64,000 nt of DNA from Thiomicrorhabdus aquaedulcis (GTDB taxonomy: Bacteria > Pseudomonadota > Gammaproteobacteria > Thiomicrospirales > Thiomicrospiraceae), in NCBI RefSeq assembly GCF_004001325.1, contig NZ_AP018722.1:992001-1056000 (forward strand), in the 5' to 3' direction. Under the pieces are notes generated by a model, which was not told where the DNA came from, searched no databases, and saw nothing but the letters and a program-made list of their open reading frames with translations. This document shows positions 31,137 to 40,286 of this stretch, piece after piece. Position numbers and translations under genes: made by a program. Each line of letters starts with the position of its first letter. Within the stretch, counting starts at the first letter, position 1.

Positions 31137-31613
31137 ATGCAAAAGCATCCTATGACAAAACAAGGCGCAGATGCCTTACAAACCGAATTGGTTAAGTTAA
31201 AAAAAGAAGAGCGTCCTAAAATTACCGAGGCCATTGCCACAGCGCGTGAACACGGCGATTTAAAAGAAAATGCCGAATACCATGCCGCACGCGAACAGCA
31301 AGGCTTTATTGAAGCACGGATTGCGCAAATTGAAAGTGTACTAAGTCTTGCGCAAATTATTGACGTGACTAAGCTGTCGCCCAACGGAAAAATTGTCTTT
31401 GGTGCAACGGTCACGGTATTAAACGTGGATACGGATGAAGAGTTAACCTATAAAATTGTCGGCAATGAAGAAGCCGATTTAAAACACAATAAAATTTCGG
31501 TTAACTCGCCGATTGCGCGTGCTTTAATTGGCAAAACGGAAGGTGATGAGGTGATTGTACAAGCACCCAAAGGCAATATTGATTATGAAATTATCTCAAT
31601 TCAATATATCTAA
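31137..31613 (+). CDS. greA: Transcription elongation factor GreA
   Basis: Stimulates transcript cleavage by backtracked RNA polymerase. 158 residues. The N-terminal coiled coil holds the conserved acidic tip within [20 protein letters not shown]; the C-terminal FKBP-like domain has [20 protein letters not shown] and [35 protein letters not shown] element-end-like sequence (31107-31120) lies just upstream of the gene. The carAB-greA order is common in gammaproteobacteria. Confidence 0.97.
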   Translation: MQKHPMTKQGADALQTELVKLKKEERPKITEAIATAREHGDLKENAEYHAAREQQGFIEARIAQIESVLSLAQIIDVTKLSPNGKIVFGATVTVLNVDTDEELTYKIVGNEEADLKHNKISVNSPIARALIGKTEGDEVIVQAPKGNIDYEIISIQYI

Positions 31614-31652
31614 GCAGGCTAATTTTTTTAAAGTTTACCGCCTTGAGGCACT

Positions 31653-32102
31653 ATGTACACGGTGATAAATGGGGTAGTGATTGTCTTAATCACAGTAATG
31701 CTCACCTTAGGATATTGGGTTACACCTTTATTATTTGGGCAGTTAGAGCCAGTTTTGGCGGGTGCGTTGGCGGCAAAATTGTTTAGCGCCAGCGCGTTGC
31801 TTGTATTGGGTATGTTAACTGTGGTGATTTTATGGGGTGTTTGGAAAAACGGAATTTTCATCACAAAATCCATGTGGCCACTTGGGTTAAGCATTTTTTT
31901 AATGACAGGGTTGTACGGTTGGGTAAGTCCCGCCATGCAAAGCATAAAATTACGCTATCCCAATGGGGTGGATAAGCTTTCAGTTGATTGGCCCATGTTT
32001 GCTTCGTTGCATGGGGTGTATCAAGTCTTGTATTTATTGGTGATTGTTTTGATGTGTTTTTGGCTGATAAAAAATCTGTTAAAGCCATTAAAAACCCTTT
32101 AA
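31653..32102 (+). CDS. DUF4149-type integral membrane protein
   Basis: 149 residues with four hydrophobic helices (about 5-25, 35-60, 73-90 and 120-145), of the TMEM205/DUF4149 kind that often follows greA. Residues such as GYWVTPLLFGQLEP and the late SLHGVYQVLYLLVIVLMCFW fit that family. It begins 40 bases after greA and may be co-transcribed. Function is unknown in the family. Confidence 0.75.
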   Translation: MYTVINGVVIVLITVMLTLGYWVTPLLFGQLEPVLAGALAAKLFSASALLVLGMLTVVILWGVWKNGIFITKSMWPLGLSIFLMTGLYGWVSPAMQSIKLRYPNGVDKLSVDWPMFASLHGVYQVLYLLVIVLMCFWLIKNLLKPLKTL

Positions 32103-32242
32103 AACGGCACTAATAGCGCAAAAGAGGGGATAAAAAATGTTTATAAGCATTTCATTATTTTCTAACTTTTACGGGTTGCAATTTAACCTGAAAACCGTCA
32201 GAATTGATTCGTTATTGAGTCAACCAACCTCGGAGTTTACGA

Positions 32243-32596
32243 ATGAAACACTTAACCATTAAAGCCTTATTTATTTCTGCCATTGCAGCAATGTCATTTA
32301 ACGTTCATGCATCAGATGTTTACAACAATTGTTTAGCCGATGCAGAAGCATTGATTGAAACAGCTAAAACTAAAGGCGGAACCGCGGCTCGTGAAATGGA
32401 GCAAAAAACCACTGTTGAAGCATGTAAAGCAGAGCTAGCGACAATTGAAGCTAAATATGCAGACAAATCTGTTGGATTAAATCCTGCTTCTGTTATGACT
32501 CCTGCAGACCGTGCAAAGTGGTCAGCGTTGTTTGAAGCGATTGATGCTAAAAACTTCAAAGGGACACGTTACAACATGGCTTCTTACTACCGTTAA
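32243..32596 (+). CDS. Small exported protein of unknown function
   Basis: 117 residues with a clear Sec signal peptide (MKHLTIKALFISAIAAMSF, cleavage after NVHA). The mature part is short, charged and helical with two cysteines (NNCLADAEALIE and EACKAELATIEAKYAD) that could form a disulfide. A CGGAG ribosome site sits 7-9 bases before the ATG and a strong terminator follows, so it is a monocistronic gene. I do not recognise the family. Confidence 0.8.
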   Translation: MKHLTIKALFISAIAAMSFNVHASDVYNNCLADAEALIETAKTKGGTAAREMEQKTTVEACKAELATIEAKYADKSVGLNPASVMTPADRAKWSALFEAIDAKNFKGTRYNMASYYR

Positions 32597-32622
32597 TTTT
32601 TAACGCCCAGTGATTAAGACCC

Positions 32623-32648
32623 AAAAAACCGGTTTTTACCGGTTTTTT
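32623..32648 (+). terminator. Terminator after the small exported protein gene
   Basis: AAAAAACCGG..CCGGTTTTTT hairpin, bidirectional in form. An ACCAGGCCTGGT copy follows at 32656-32667. Confidence 0.9.
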
Positions 32649-32753
32649 GCTTTCTACCAGGCCTGGTTTAAATAAAAACTATATGTGAGCCATTTGCACG
32701 AATGAATGCAAAGGCTTTACATTGGTTCTAACGCTAAAAAGTGTGTAAATTTA

Positions 32754-33572
32754 ATGAAAAAAAATATATTTCAAGCGGTTTACGACTGTCTTATGCAAGC
32801 CGACTTAGATTGCAAAGTTGCGCAACTTACCCAGTTGCAAATAGATTGGTCGGATGATAATTTTGATTTTACACCCAGTGTAGAAGTGTTAAGAATCCCT
32901 GATCCAGGCCGCCCTAAAAATCCTATCTTAGTTTCTCCCAAAGAGTTGCCGCGTCGTCGTTTAGGGTCTGCAGAGGGTCATGCGGCCTTAATGCACTCTA
33001 TTGCGCACATTGAGTTTAATGCGATTAACTTGGCGTTAGACGCCATTTATCGCTTTCAGTCTATGCCGGTTCAATACTATTTAGATTGGTTGGGCGTAGC
33101 GGCTGAAGAGTCGTATCATTTTCAAATGATTCGTGAACATTTGGCGCTCTTAGGATACGAATACGGCGATATGGTAGCGCACGATGGCTTGTGGATGACC
33201 ACCTACGAAACCGACCACGATCCGATGGTGCGTATGGCACTGGTTCCACGTACGCTGGAGGCGCGTGGGTTGGATGTGACCCCCGCAATGATTCAAAAGT
33301 TGCGCGCTATTGGTGACAAGCGAGGGGTAGAAATTTTAAAGATTTTATTGCGCGATGAAATTGGTCATGTTGAAGTGGGTACGCGTTGGTTTAGATATTT
33401 GTGCAGCGAGCGTGGCTTAAACCCGTTTAAAACCTTTCAAGAAGTCGTTGAAAAGTATTATCACGGCGATTTGCGCGGACCTTTTAATTATGAGGCGCGT
33501 CAGCAAGCGGGTTTTTGTGCCGATGAAATTAACTGGTTAAAATCACTCAATCCAACTCAGTCAGGCATTTAA
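32754..33572 (+). CDS. DUF455 family ferritin-like protein
   Basis: 272 residues from the ATG at 32754; the open frame upstream overlaps repeat-like sequence and is not protein-like. The family pattern is clear: PRRRLGSAEGHAALMHSIAH, IEFNAINLALDAIYRF, GVAAEESYHFQMIREHLALL and LLRDEIGHVEVGTRWFRYLC. The spaced E..H..E/H residues suggest a diiron ferritin-like four-helix bundle. Biochemical role is unknown. The next gene, a methyltransferase, starts 1 base after the stop, so the two are probably translated together. Confidence 0.85.
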   Translation: MKKNIFQAVYDCLMQADLDCKVAQLTQLQIDWSDDNFDFTPSVEVLRIPDPGRPKNPILVSPKELPRRRLGSAEGHAALMHSIAHIEFNAINLALDAIYRFQSMPVQYYLDWLGVAAEESYHFQMIREHLALLGYEYGDMVAHDGLWMTTYETDHDPMVRMALVPRTLEARGLDVTPAMIQKLRAIGDKRGVEILKILLRDEIGHVEVGTRWFRYLCSERGLNPFKTFQEVVEKYYHGDLRGPFNYEARQQAGFCADEINWLKSLNPTQSGI

Positions 33573-33573
33573 G

Positions 33574-34266
33574 ATGAGCGATGTGGCTCGATTATCGGAC
33601 AAACAGCGGCTACGGATTCAAACTCGGCATCGTGTTTCAGTAGAAAACTATGGCTATGAGCCGAAAGCACTGTATTGGAGTGATCGAACTGTGCAAGAAG
33701 TTCGCTTTAAAACACTTATGGACAGTTTACCCAAGAGGCTTTGTGTTGCTGAAAATACCCAAATAGGCAATGACCAGGCCTGGTCATTATTGGATATGGG
33801 TTGTGGCTTTGCTGATTTTAAGCGCTACTTAAATCGTCACGGTTTTTACCCAAGTTATCAAGGGGTTGATGTATCGCCTGTTGTGGTGCAAGCCGCGCGC
33901 GCGATAGAACCGGGTATTTTAATTTTTGAAGGCGAGTTGTCGGAATGCAAATTTGAGGTTAATCAATTTGACTATGTGATGTTGTCGGGCGCATTAAATG
34001 AAGTGGTCGAAACCGAGGTGGAGGGCACTGCGGCCTGTTACGGTGATTATGCTCGTGCGACATTAAAAAAGATGTACGCGCTGTGTAAACAAGGTGTCGC
34101 GTTTAATTTATTGGATGCACGGCATCCCTGGGTGGCCAGTCGAAGCGATTTACAAAGTTTTTTACCCGCCGATATCGTGGATTTTTGCCATACTTTTGCT
34201 CATAGAGTCACGCTGATTGAGGGCTATTTGGACAATGATTTTACCGTGTATTTGCACAAGTCGTAG
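33574..34266 (+). CDS. SAM-dependent class I methyltransferase
   Basis: 230 residues. Motif I, LLDMGCGFADFKRYL, is at about 72-86, followed by YQGVDVSPVVVQAAR (motif II acidic residue) and FDYVMLSGALNEV. Substrate unknown. An ACCAGGCCTGGT palindrome directly before motif I (33773-33784, extended to 20 bp by AATG/CATT) encodes residues NDQAWS, so the repeat has been accommodated within the protein. It lies between a DUF455 gene and a ROK kinase, likely one operon. Confidence 0.85.
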   Translation: MSDVARLSDKQRLRIQTRHRVSVENYGYEPKALYWSDRTVQEVRFKTLMDSLPKRLCVAENTQIGNDQAWSLLDMGCGFADFKRYLNRHGFYPSYQGVDVSPVVVQAARAIEPGILIFEGELSECKFEVNQFDYVMLSGALNEVVETEVEGTAACYGDYARATLKKMYALCKQGVAFNLLDARHPWVASRSDLQSFLPADIVDFCHTFAHRVTLIEGYLDNDFTVYLHKS

Positions 34267-34274
34267 GTGGGTTG

Positions 34275-35162
34275 ATGCGCATTGGAATTGATTTAGGCGG
34301 CACAAAAATCGCGCTTATCGCCTTAAGCGAGCAAGGCGAAACATTGTATCAACAGCGGATGGCTACTCCAAAGGGCGATTATTTAGCCACGGTGCAAGCG
34401 ATTGCAGGGTTGGTTGACCGTGCCGAGCGCAAGGTTAATTGTATCGCGCAGTCGGTTGGGGTGGGTATTCCTGGTGCGGTTTCACAAAAAACAGGTCGTA
34501 TTAAAAATGCCAACTCAATATGCTTAATTGGTCAAGACTTGCAAGGCGACTTGCAAACCGCATTAAATCGGCCGGTAAAATTAGCCAACGACGCCAATTG
34601 CTTTGCACTGTCAGAAGCCATTGATGGGGCGGCGCAGGGCGCTGATGTGGTCTTTGGTGTTATTATTGGAACAGGTTGTGGTGGCGCGTTGGTGGTGAAT
34701 CAGCGCATTTTAAGTGGCGCAAATGCCATTGCTGGCGAATGGGGACATAACCCACTGCCATGGCGCAATGACCAAGACATCGCGTTAGACTGTTATTGTG
34801 GATTACAAGGTTGCAACGAAACCTTCTTGTCGGGCAGCGGGTTAGAGCGACATTATCAACAGCGCGGCGGTACAGCGTTAAGTGCACAGAACATAGAAGC
34901 GCTAAGCGAGCAAAAAAATCCGTTAGCGGCGGCGTTACTTGATGATTACATTATTTGGTTGGCGAAAGGGTTGGCCAGTGTAATTAATGTATTAGACCCC
35001 GATGTGATTGTATTGGGTGGCGGAATGTCAAACGTAGCGCGAATTTATAGAGACGTACCAGCACTTTGGTCGCAGTGGGTGTTTAGCGATGAAGTGAATA
35101 CACGCTTAGTGCCGCCTAAATTTGGTGATGCCAGCGGTGTTCGCGGCGCGGCTTGGTTGTAG
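34275..35162 (+). CDS. ROK-family sugar kinase
   Basis: Cytosolic ATP-dependent hexose kinase, probably fructokinase- or N-acetylglucosamine-kinase-like. Starts at ATG 34275 with AGGTGGG upstream, 295 residues. N-terminal phosphate motif GIDLGGTK (4-11), VGVGIPGAVS, NDANCFALSEA, the signature GTGCGGALVVN with GEWGHNPL, and the ROK zinc cluster CYCGLQGCNETFLSG. The exact sugar cannot be told from sequence. It is the third gene after DUF455 and the methyltransferase, 8 bases downstream. Confidence 0.9.
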   Translation: MRIGIDLGGTKIALIALSEQGETLYQQRMATPKGDYLATVQAIAGLVDRAERKVNCIAQSVGVGIPGAVSQKTGRIKNANSICLIGQDLQGDLQTALNRPVKLANDANCFALSEAIDGAAQGADVVFGVIIGTGCGGALVVNQRILSGANAIAGEWGHNPLPWRNDQDIALDCYCGLQGCNETFLSGSGLERHYQQRGGTALSAQNIEALSEQKNPLAAALLDDYIIWLAKGLASVINVLDPDVIVLGGGMSNVARIYRDVPALWSQWVFSDEVNTRLVPPKFGDASGVRGAAWL

Positions 35163-35241
35163 TTTTAACCTCTTTAAGCCCCTTTAGACCCCTTTAAATC
35201 GCGCATTCCGATGCAATTAATAAAATATTGTATTAATAGGC

Positions 35242-35269
35242 TTTACATTTGGTGGTTTTAAGGTAAACT
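35242..35269 (+). promoter_or_regulatory. Promoter of the cold-shock gene
   Basis: TTTACA (35242-35247), 16 bases, TAAACT (35264-35269). The 5' untranslated region would be about 175 bases, like the long structured leaders of cspA mRNAs. Confidence 0.5.
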
Positions 35270-35449
35270 GCATCGGCTGGTAAAGATTACAGCGGCTATT
35301 TATTTATATCAGCGCTATTTAGATTGTACTTCAAATATCCCATCTTAATATGTTCGTAAGTAATTTCTGCATCTTTCAGCACTTTTTTGACCTTGTCGCG
35401 AAGACAAAGTTGATTTGTTATTATTAATTAAAAAAATTGGAGATTACTC

Positions 35450-35656
35450 ATGAGTATGACTACTGGTACAGTTAAATGGTTTGATGAGAAGAAAGGTTTC
35501 GGTTTCATCGAAGCTCAAGACGGAAAAGATGTATTCGTACATTTCCGCGCTATTCAAGGTTCTGGTTACAAGAGCCTAGAAGAAGGTCAAAAAGTTCAGT
35601 TCGAAGTTGAAAACGGACAGAAAGGCCTTCAAGCCGCTAACGTAAGCGTTATCTAA
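35450..35656 (+). CDS. Cold-shock protein (CspA family)
   Basis: 68-residue single-stranded nucleic-acid-binding OB fold. RNP1 KGFGFI at 15-20 and RNP2 VFVHF at 28-32 are intact, preceded by GTVKWFDEK. The ATG at 35450 is chosen for its GGAG site; a second ATG two codons later is possible. It is monocistronic with a long leader and a terminator. Which Csp paralog it is cannot be said. Confidence 0.96.
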   Translation: MSMTTGTVKWFDEKKGFGFIEAQDGKDVFVHFRAIQGSGYKSLEEGQKVQFEVENGQKGLQAANVSVI

Positions 35657-35664
35657 ATTTCTTT

Positions 35665-35742
35665 AAAAAGGTTAAGTAATTAACCTTTTTCATTGAATTC
35701 AGCGCTGTAAATAAACATTCTTAGGGGTGTTCTATTTACAGC
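35665..35742 (+). terminator. Terminator and second long hairpin after csp
   Basis: AAAAAGGTTAA..TTAACCTTTTT (35665-35690) is an intrinsic terminator. A second inverted repeat, CGCTGTAAATA..TATTTACAGCG (about 35702-35742), follows; its purpose is unclear. No gene is visible from here to 35907. Confidence 0.8.
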
Positions 35743-35907
35743 GTTTGTTGTTTTAGGGTTCCCATTTTTGTAAGACATGTTTAACGTGTACTGCATTGCT
35801 AAATTGCCTCCATAATTACCCATTCTGTTATGGCCATTCGCCACCTTAAAACACGCACACCCAAACACCTATATAAATACATATAAATATAAAAAAGAGA
35901 CCAACCT

Positions 35908-37263
35908 ATGAGTTTTGCCTCACTGGGCTTATCGGCCCCCATTCTTGAAGCCGTTGCTAAGCAAGGCTATGAAACGCCATCGCCCATTCAAAAACAAGCT
36001 ATTCCAGCTATTTTGGAAGGCCGTGACGTTATGGCCGCCGCGCAAACTGGTACAGGAAAAACGGCCGGTTTTACCTTGCCGTTGTTAGAACGTTTGTCTA
36101 AGGGTGAGTCGGCGCGAGATAATCAAGTGCGTGCTTTGGTGCTGACCCCAACCCGTGAGTTGGCGGCACAGGTGGCCGAGAGTGTAGAAACTTATGGTGC
36201 TAATTTGCCATTGCGCTCGGCGGTGGTGTTTGGTGGGGTAAAAATTAATCCGCAGATGATTAAGTTACGTCGCGGCGTGGATGTATTGGTGGCAACGCCA
36301 GGACGATTATTGGATTTATACAATCAAAATGCGGTTAAGTTTAAACAACTTGAAGTGCTTATTTTAGACGAAGCCGACCGTATGTTGGACATGGGTTTTA
36401 TTAATGATTTGCGTAAAATCATGGCGCTGTTGCCAGCCGACCGTCAAACGCTGATGTTTTCGGCGACGTTTTCAGACGACATTCGCAAATTGGCTAAAGG
36501 ATTGGTTAAAAACCCGGTAGAAATTTCAGTTTCTCCTGCAAATACCACGGTAAAAAGTGTTGAGCAATCCATTTGTCCAGTGGACAAAGGCAAAAAAGCC
36601 GAATTGCTGATTAAATTAATTCAAGAGCACCAGTGGTTTCAAGTCTTGGTGTTTACTAAAACCAAACACGGCGCTAATCGCTTAACCCAGCAACTTGAAA
36701 AAGCCGGCATAAAATCGGCGGCCATTCACGGCAACAAGAGCCAGGGTGCGCGTACGCGTGCATTGTCTGAGTTTAAAAGTGGTGCGGTGCAAGTTTTAGT
36801 GGCCACCGACATCGCTGCACGTGGTTTGGACATTGACCAACTGCCGCAAGTGGTTAATTTTGACTTGCCCAACGTTCCGGAAGATTACGTGCATCGTATC
36901 GGGCGTACTGGTCGCGCAGGTGCGACCGGGCACGCGATTTCGTTGGTGTGTGCCGATGAATTTGATTTGTTAAAAGACATTGAGTGTTTAACCGGTGAGT
37001 TATTAACGCGCAAAGTAGTGGCCGGATTTGAACCGGTTCACGCCTTGCCCGAGTCGCGCTTAGATACTCGTCCAATTAAGCCCAGCAGACCTAAAAAGCC
37101 TAAAGTTAGAAGTGAGCATCACGATGGCCAACGCTCTGGCGATGCTGCGCGTGGGCATAAACCGCCTAGTAATGGTGGTAACGGCGCAAACCGCGGTGGT
37201 CGTGGTTCGTCAAACCGTGGTAATGGCTCAAATAATGGCTCAGGTGGTCGTTCGGGTTCATAA
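35908..37263 (+). CDS. rhlE: DEAD-box ATP-dependent RNA helicase, RhlE type
   Basis: 451-residue RNA helicase probably acting in ribosome assembly or RNA decay at low temperature. Motifs: Q motif with [14 protein letters not shown], motif I AQTGTGKT (45-52), PTRELA, motif II in [17 protein letters not shown] (MFSATFSDD), and motif [12 protein letters not shown]. The C-terminal 80 residues are basic then Gly/Asn/Ser-rich ([20 protein letters not shown]), a flexible RNA-binding tail. It lies 250 bases after the cold-shock gene, and both may respond to cold. Confidence 0.93.
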   Translation: MSFASLGLSAPILEAVAKQGYETPSPIQKQAIPAILEGRDVMAAAQTGTGKTAGFTLPLLERLSKGESARDNQVRALVLTPTRELAAQVAESVETYGANLPLRSAVVFGGVKINPQMIKLRRGVDVLVATPGRLLDLYNQNAVKFKQLEVLILDEADRMLDMGFINDLRKIMALLPADRQTLMFSATFSDDIRKLAKGLVKNPVEISVSPANTTVKSVEQSICPVDKGKKAELLIKLIQEHQWFQVLVFTKTKHGANRLTQQLEKAGIKSAAIHGNKSQGARTRALSEFKSGAVQVLVATDIAARGLDIDQLPQVVNFDLPNVPEDYVHRIGRTGRAGATGHAISLVCADEFDLLKDIECLTGELLTRKVVAGFEPVHALPESRLDTRPIKPSRPKKPKVRSEHHDGQRSGDAARGHKPPSNGGNGANRGGRGSSNRGNGSNNGSGGRSGS

Positions 37264-37322
37264 CGTTATTAAGCGAGACCTTTGCATTAAATAAACCCCA
37301 GTGGTTTGTTTGTCTGTATATC

Positions 37323-37348
37323 AAAACCGACCAGGCCTGGTCGGTTTT
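37323..37348. terminator. 26-bp perfect palindrome around ACCAGGCCTGGT acting as terminator
   Basis: The palindrome core is extended on both sides to AAAACCG/CGGTTTT and followed by more T (to 37351), so it has the form of an intrinsic terminator for rhlE. It is the longest perfect extension of the repeat in the window. Confidence 0.85.
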
Positions 37349-37458
37349 TTTGTTTTTAAATTCTGTATTTTTTATTATGCGGCTTCAAGTAATAAATCAC
37401 TTGGACTGTTTTTTGCTTCTTAAATTTTATTAAAAAGTGCCCACAGGATAAACCCCGC

Positions 37459-38658
37459 ATGATCTCATTTGATTTTAAACAACCCAGTATTTTACGAAAC
37501 ATGTTTTTAGCCTTTATGGGTTTTGGTGTGTCAATGGGCATTGTTTTTCCGATATTTTCAAACCTTTTTGTTGAGTGGAAAGAGGGCATGTTGGCTTGGT
37601 TTGTCTTGTCGTGCATTGCTGCGGGGATTAGCATTGGGCTGTTTAACTTTTGGTTGCTTAATAAAATGCTGCTACAGCGTTTAAAGCGGATTGGCGATGT
37701 GGCCAATGCCATTAGTCAAAATGATGTTTCTAAAAGCTGTACGCTACAAAGTAACGATTTTATTGGCGATATGTCGTACAGTTTTAATTTAATGACCGCT
37801 AACTTGCGAGAGATGATTGAGCGCATCACCGAGGTGTCACAACATTTAAACGTGGCGTCTTCTACCCTAATTTGCGAAACCCAAAACACCCAAAAAGGGG
37901 TTGAAATACAAAAGCAAGACACTCAGCAAGTAGAAGAAGCCATGCACAGCATGAACGCGGCGGTATTTGCCATGTCTAAGCATGCTCAATCGGCTTTGCA
38001 AGCGGCTGATGAAGCAAGCAGTGCCACAACTCAAGGTTCAAGTGTTGTTAAGCAAACTGCGCATTCCATTGGTCTGCTGGCAAATGAGGTTGAAGAGGCC
38101 ACTGTGGTCATTAAACGTCTTGAACACGACAGTGGCACCATTGTGAGTGTTTTGGAGGTGATTAAAGACATTGCAGAGCAAACTAATTTATTGGCGTTAA
38201 ACGCGGCCATAGAAGCGGCACGAGCCGGTGAGCATGGGCGTGGTTTCGCAGTCGTGGCTGACGAGGTGCGCATTTTGGCCAGTCGCACCCAAGCGTCCAC
38301 CAAAGAGATTGAGCTTACCATTAGTCACTTGCAAAAGGCTTCGCAAGAAGCGGTGGGCGTGATGAATCGTGGTCAACAAAAAGCCCACGAAAGCGTACAA
38401 CAAGTCAATAAAGCCGGACATTCATTGCAGGCCATTGAAGTGGCGGTGGACACGATTTACCAAACCAATTCACAAATTGCCAATGCCTCTAAAGACCAAC
38501 AAAATCAAGCCAGTAGAGTGAATGAGAGCATTGAGCATATAAACGAAGAGGCGCAAAAAGTTGCCACCGGCGCGACTAAAACGTATCATTCTGGCAGTGA
38601 AGTGGGGCGTTTAGCCAAGCAGTTAAGCAAATTGGTTGGACAGTTTAAAACGCATTAA
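37459..38658 (+). CDS. Methyl-accepting chemotaxis protein without a periplasmic sensor domain
   Basis: 399 residues. Two hydrophobic helices (about 15-33 and 44-68) are joined by a very short loop, then a HAMP-like region and a signalling hairpin with the conserved tip [20 protein letters not shown] followed by [20 protein letters not shown]. It would couple to CheA/CheW and affect flagellar or twitching behaviour; the lack of a ligand domain suggests sensing of an intracellular or membrane cue. It is upstream of a diguanylate cyclase by 40 bases. Confidence 0.92.
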   Translation: MISFDFKQPSILRNMFLAFMGFGVSMGIVFPIFSNLFVEWKEGMLAWFVLSCIAAGISIGLFNFWLLNKMLLQRLKRIGDVANAISQNDVSKSCTLQSNDFIGDMSYSFNLMTANLREMIERITEVSQHLNVASSTLICETQNTQKGVEIQKQDTQQVEEAMHSMNAAVFAMSKHAQSALQAADEASSATTQGSSVVKQTAHSIGLLANEVEEATVVIKRLEHDSGTIVSVLEVIKDIAEQTNLLALNAAIEAARAGEHGRGFAVVADEVRILASRTQASTKEIELTISHLQKASQEAVGVMNRGQQKAHESVQQVNKAGHSLQAIEVAVDTIYQTNSQIANASKDQQNQASRVNESIEHINEEAQKVATGATKTYHSGSEVGRLAKQLSKLVGQFKTH

Positions 38659-38698
38659 ATACATCCATTAAGGTGTCTTAACGTTTTTAGGAATTTAC

Positions 38699-39979
38699 AT
38701 GATCGTGTCAAAACCTGGGTTATTGCAATCGGCGTCTATTAACAGTTTTTTAGAGGCGTTGGAGTTTTCGCTGTCCAGCCTGGTTATAACCGACGCGGAT
38801 ATGTCGGTCGATGGGCAGAAGTTTATCTACGTTAACGAACGTTTTAAGCAACAAACGCAATACAGCGAAAGCGAGCTGCTTAATAAAACCCCTAGAATAT
38901 TGCAAGGGGTTGGCACTTCATCAGAAACCATTAAGCAATTAAAAACCGCGTTGCTCAAAGGTGAAACCTTTGTTGGCCAGACCATAAACTATCGCAAAGA
39001 TGGCTCAAGTTATCCGGTGCGTTGGAGCATTAACCCCATTCGCAATGAGCAACATGAGATTATTGCGTTTTTGTCCAATCAACTTGAAATCACCGAGTTT
39101 GTAAAAGCACAAGATCAAGCGTTGTTTTTGGCCGAGGCGCTCAATCAATCGGCCGATGGCGCTTTAATCACCGACCTACAAGGCAATATTATTTACGCCA
39201 ATCGCGCCTTTAGTCGGCTTACTGGGTACTGGTTTGCAGAAATTGAACATCAAAATGTTCGCATGTTTAAATCGGGCAAAATGAGCGCTGAGTTTTACGA
39301 TGACATGTGGAGCAAGCTTTCTAAAAATCAACCATTTGAAGGGGTGTTTTTAAACGTACACAAAAATGGCAAGCTGTTTTTTGAGCAAAAAACCATCACG
39401 ACTATTTTGGATCACGACAACCAGCCTTGCTACTATTTGGCGCTGAGTAAAGATTCGTCTGAGGTGATTAACAAAACCAATCATCTGGAATACCAGGCTT
39501 ACCACGATCCGTTAACAGGCTTGTTTAATCGCGCTAAATTTGATGAGATTATGGACTATAAAATGCGTGTGTTTGAAAGCCACCATGCGCCGTTTTGTCT
39601 TATTTTGAGCGATATTGATAATTTTAAAATGATTAACGACACCTTGGGGCATGCGGTGGGCGATGAAGCCTTGCAACAGGTTGCCCATGTTTTACAAAGC
39701 AATTTACGGGACGCCGATGTGGTGATTCGATGGGGAGGAGAGGAGTTTTGTATTCTTGTGGACGCCAGCCTTGATAAGGCGCTAACAGTGGCCGAGTTGC
39801 TACGCTTATGTATTAATACCTCGGAATTTTCCATGTTGCCCAGCAAAACCCTCAGCATGAGCTTTGGTGTGGCGCAAATCTATCCTCAGCAAACGCCCGA
39901 AGAGTTGTTTGTTAAAGCCGACCAAGCGGTCTATTTGGCTAAAAAACTCGGTAAAAACCGTGTGTGTCGCGCTGATTAA
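38699..39979 (+). CDS. PAS-PAS-GGDEF diguanylate cyclase
   Basis: 426-residue soluble protein making c-di-GMP. Two PAS domains (about 10-135 and 140-260) are followed by GGDEF: DPLTGLFNRAKFDE, SDIDNFKMINDTLGHAVGDE, and the active site RWGGEEF. RDAD five residues before GGEEF is a canonical product-inhibition I-site. The first PAS has the fold-like TPRILQG segment of LOV domains but no flavin-binding cysteine. Likely co-transcribed with the upstream chemoreceptor and the small Fe-S gene that follows. Confidence 0.93.
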   Translation: MIVSKPGLLQSASINSFLEALEFSLSSLVITDADMSVDGQKFIYVNERFKQQTQYSESELLNKTPRILQGVGTSSETIKQLKTALLKGETFVGQTINYRKDGSSYPVRWSINPIRNEQHEIIAFLSNQLEITEFVKAQDQALFLAEALNQSADGALITDLQGNIIYANRAFSRLTGYWFAEIEHQNVRMFKSGKMSAEFYDDMWSKLSKNQPFEGVFLNVHKNGKLFFEQKTITTILDHDNQPCYYLALSKDSSEVINKTNHLEYQAYHDPLTGLFNRAKFDEIMDYKMRVFESHHAPFCLILSDIDNFKMINDTLGHAVGDEALQQVAHVLQSNLRDADVVIRWGGEEFCILVDASLDKALTVAELLRLCINTSEFSMLPSKTLSMSFGVAQIYPQQTPEELFVKADQAVYLAKKLGKNRVCRAD

Positions 39980-40004
39980 TCCAAAATTCTGTAACGGAAA
40001 TCCC

Positions 40005-40244
40005 ATGACCCCCGACGAAGCTTTAGAAAAATTACCTGAGATTTTAAAACGCAATTTAGACCGCAATTTATGCGTTTGCAATGAAGTGCCTAAATTAACC
40101 GTTATTAATGCGATTGCTCAGGGGGCTGACACGCTTGAGAAAGTGCGCGCTAAAACCTATGCCTCGGATGGCAATGGGTGTTGTGCGCGACAAATTGACG
40201 ATTTATTAGAGTGCTTAGCGGGTTGTGATGCAATGGATAAATAA
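40005..40244 (+). CDS. Small BFD-like [2Fe-2S] protein
   Basis: 79 residues starting at ATG 40005 (GGAAA upstream). The cysteine spacing CVC..CC (NLCVCNEVPK and NGCCARQIDDLLECL) fits the BFD-like [2Fe-2S]-binding fold of bacterioferritin-associated ferredoxin, though the second pair is adjacent rather than CxxC. It follows the diguanylate cyclase by 25 bases. It is not next to a bacterioferritin gene, so partner is unknown. Confidence 0.75.
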   Translation: MTPDEALEKLPEILKRNLDRNLCVCNEVPKLTVINAIAQGADTLEKVRAKTYASDGNGCCARQIDDLLECLAGCDAMDK

Positions 40245-40286
40245 CCCATAAAACGCGCCTTAACCCAGCCATGTTTTAATGTTTTA

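Noticed and set aside
35680-35868. 62-codon minus-strand ORF after csp
   Set aside because: Covers the hairpins after the cold-shock gene and has no ribosome site.
37356-37712. 118-codon minus-strand ORF
   Set aside because: Antisense to the chemoreceptor start and intergenic DNA; composition not protein-like, and the plus-strand gene has clear motifs.
38750-39100. Blue-light LOV domain in the diguanylate cyclase
   Set aside because: The region resembles LOV/PAS but lacks the flavin-binding cysteine motif.
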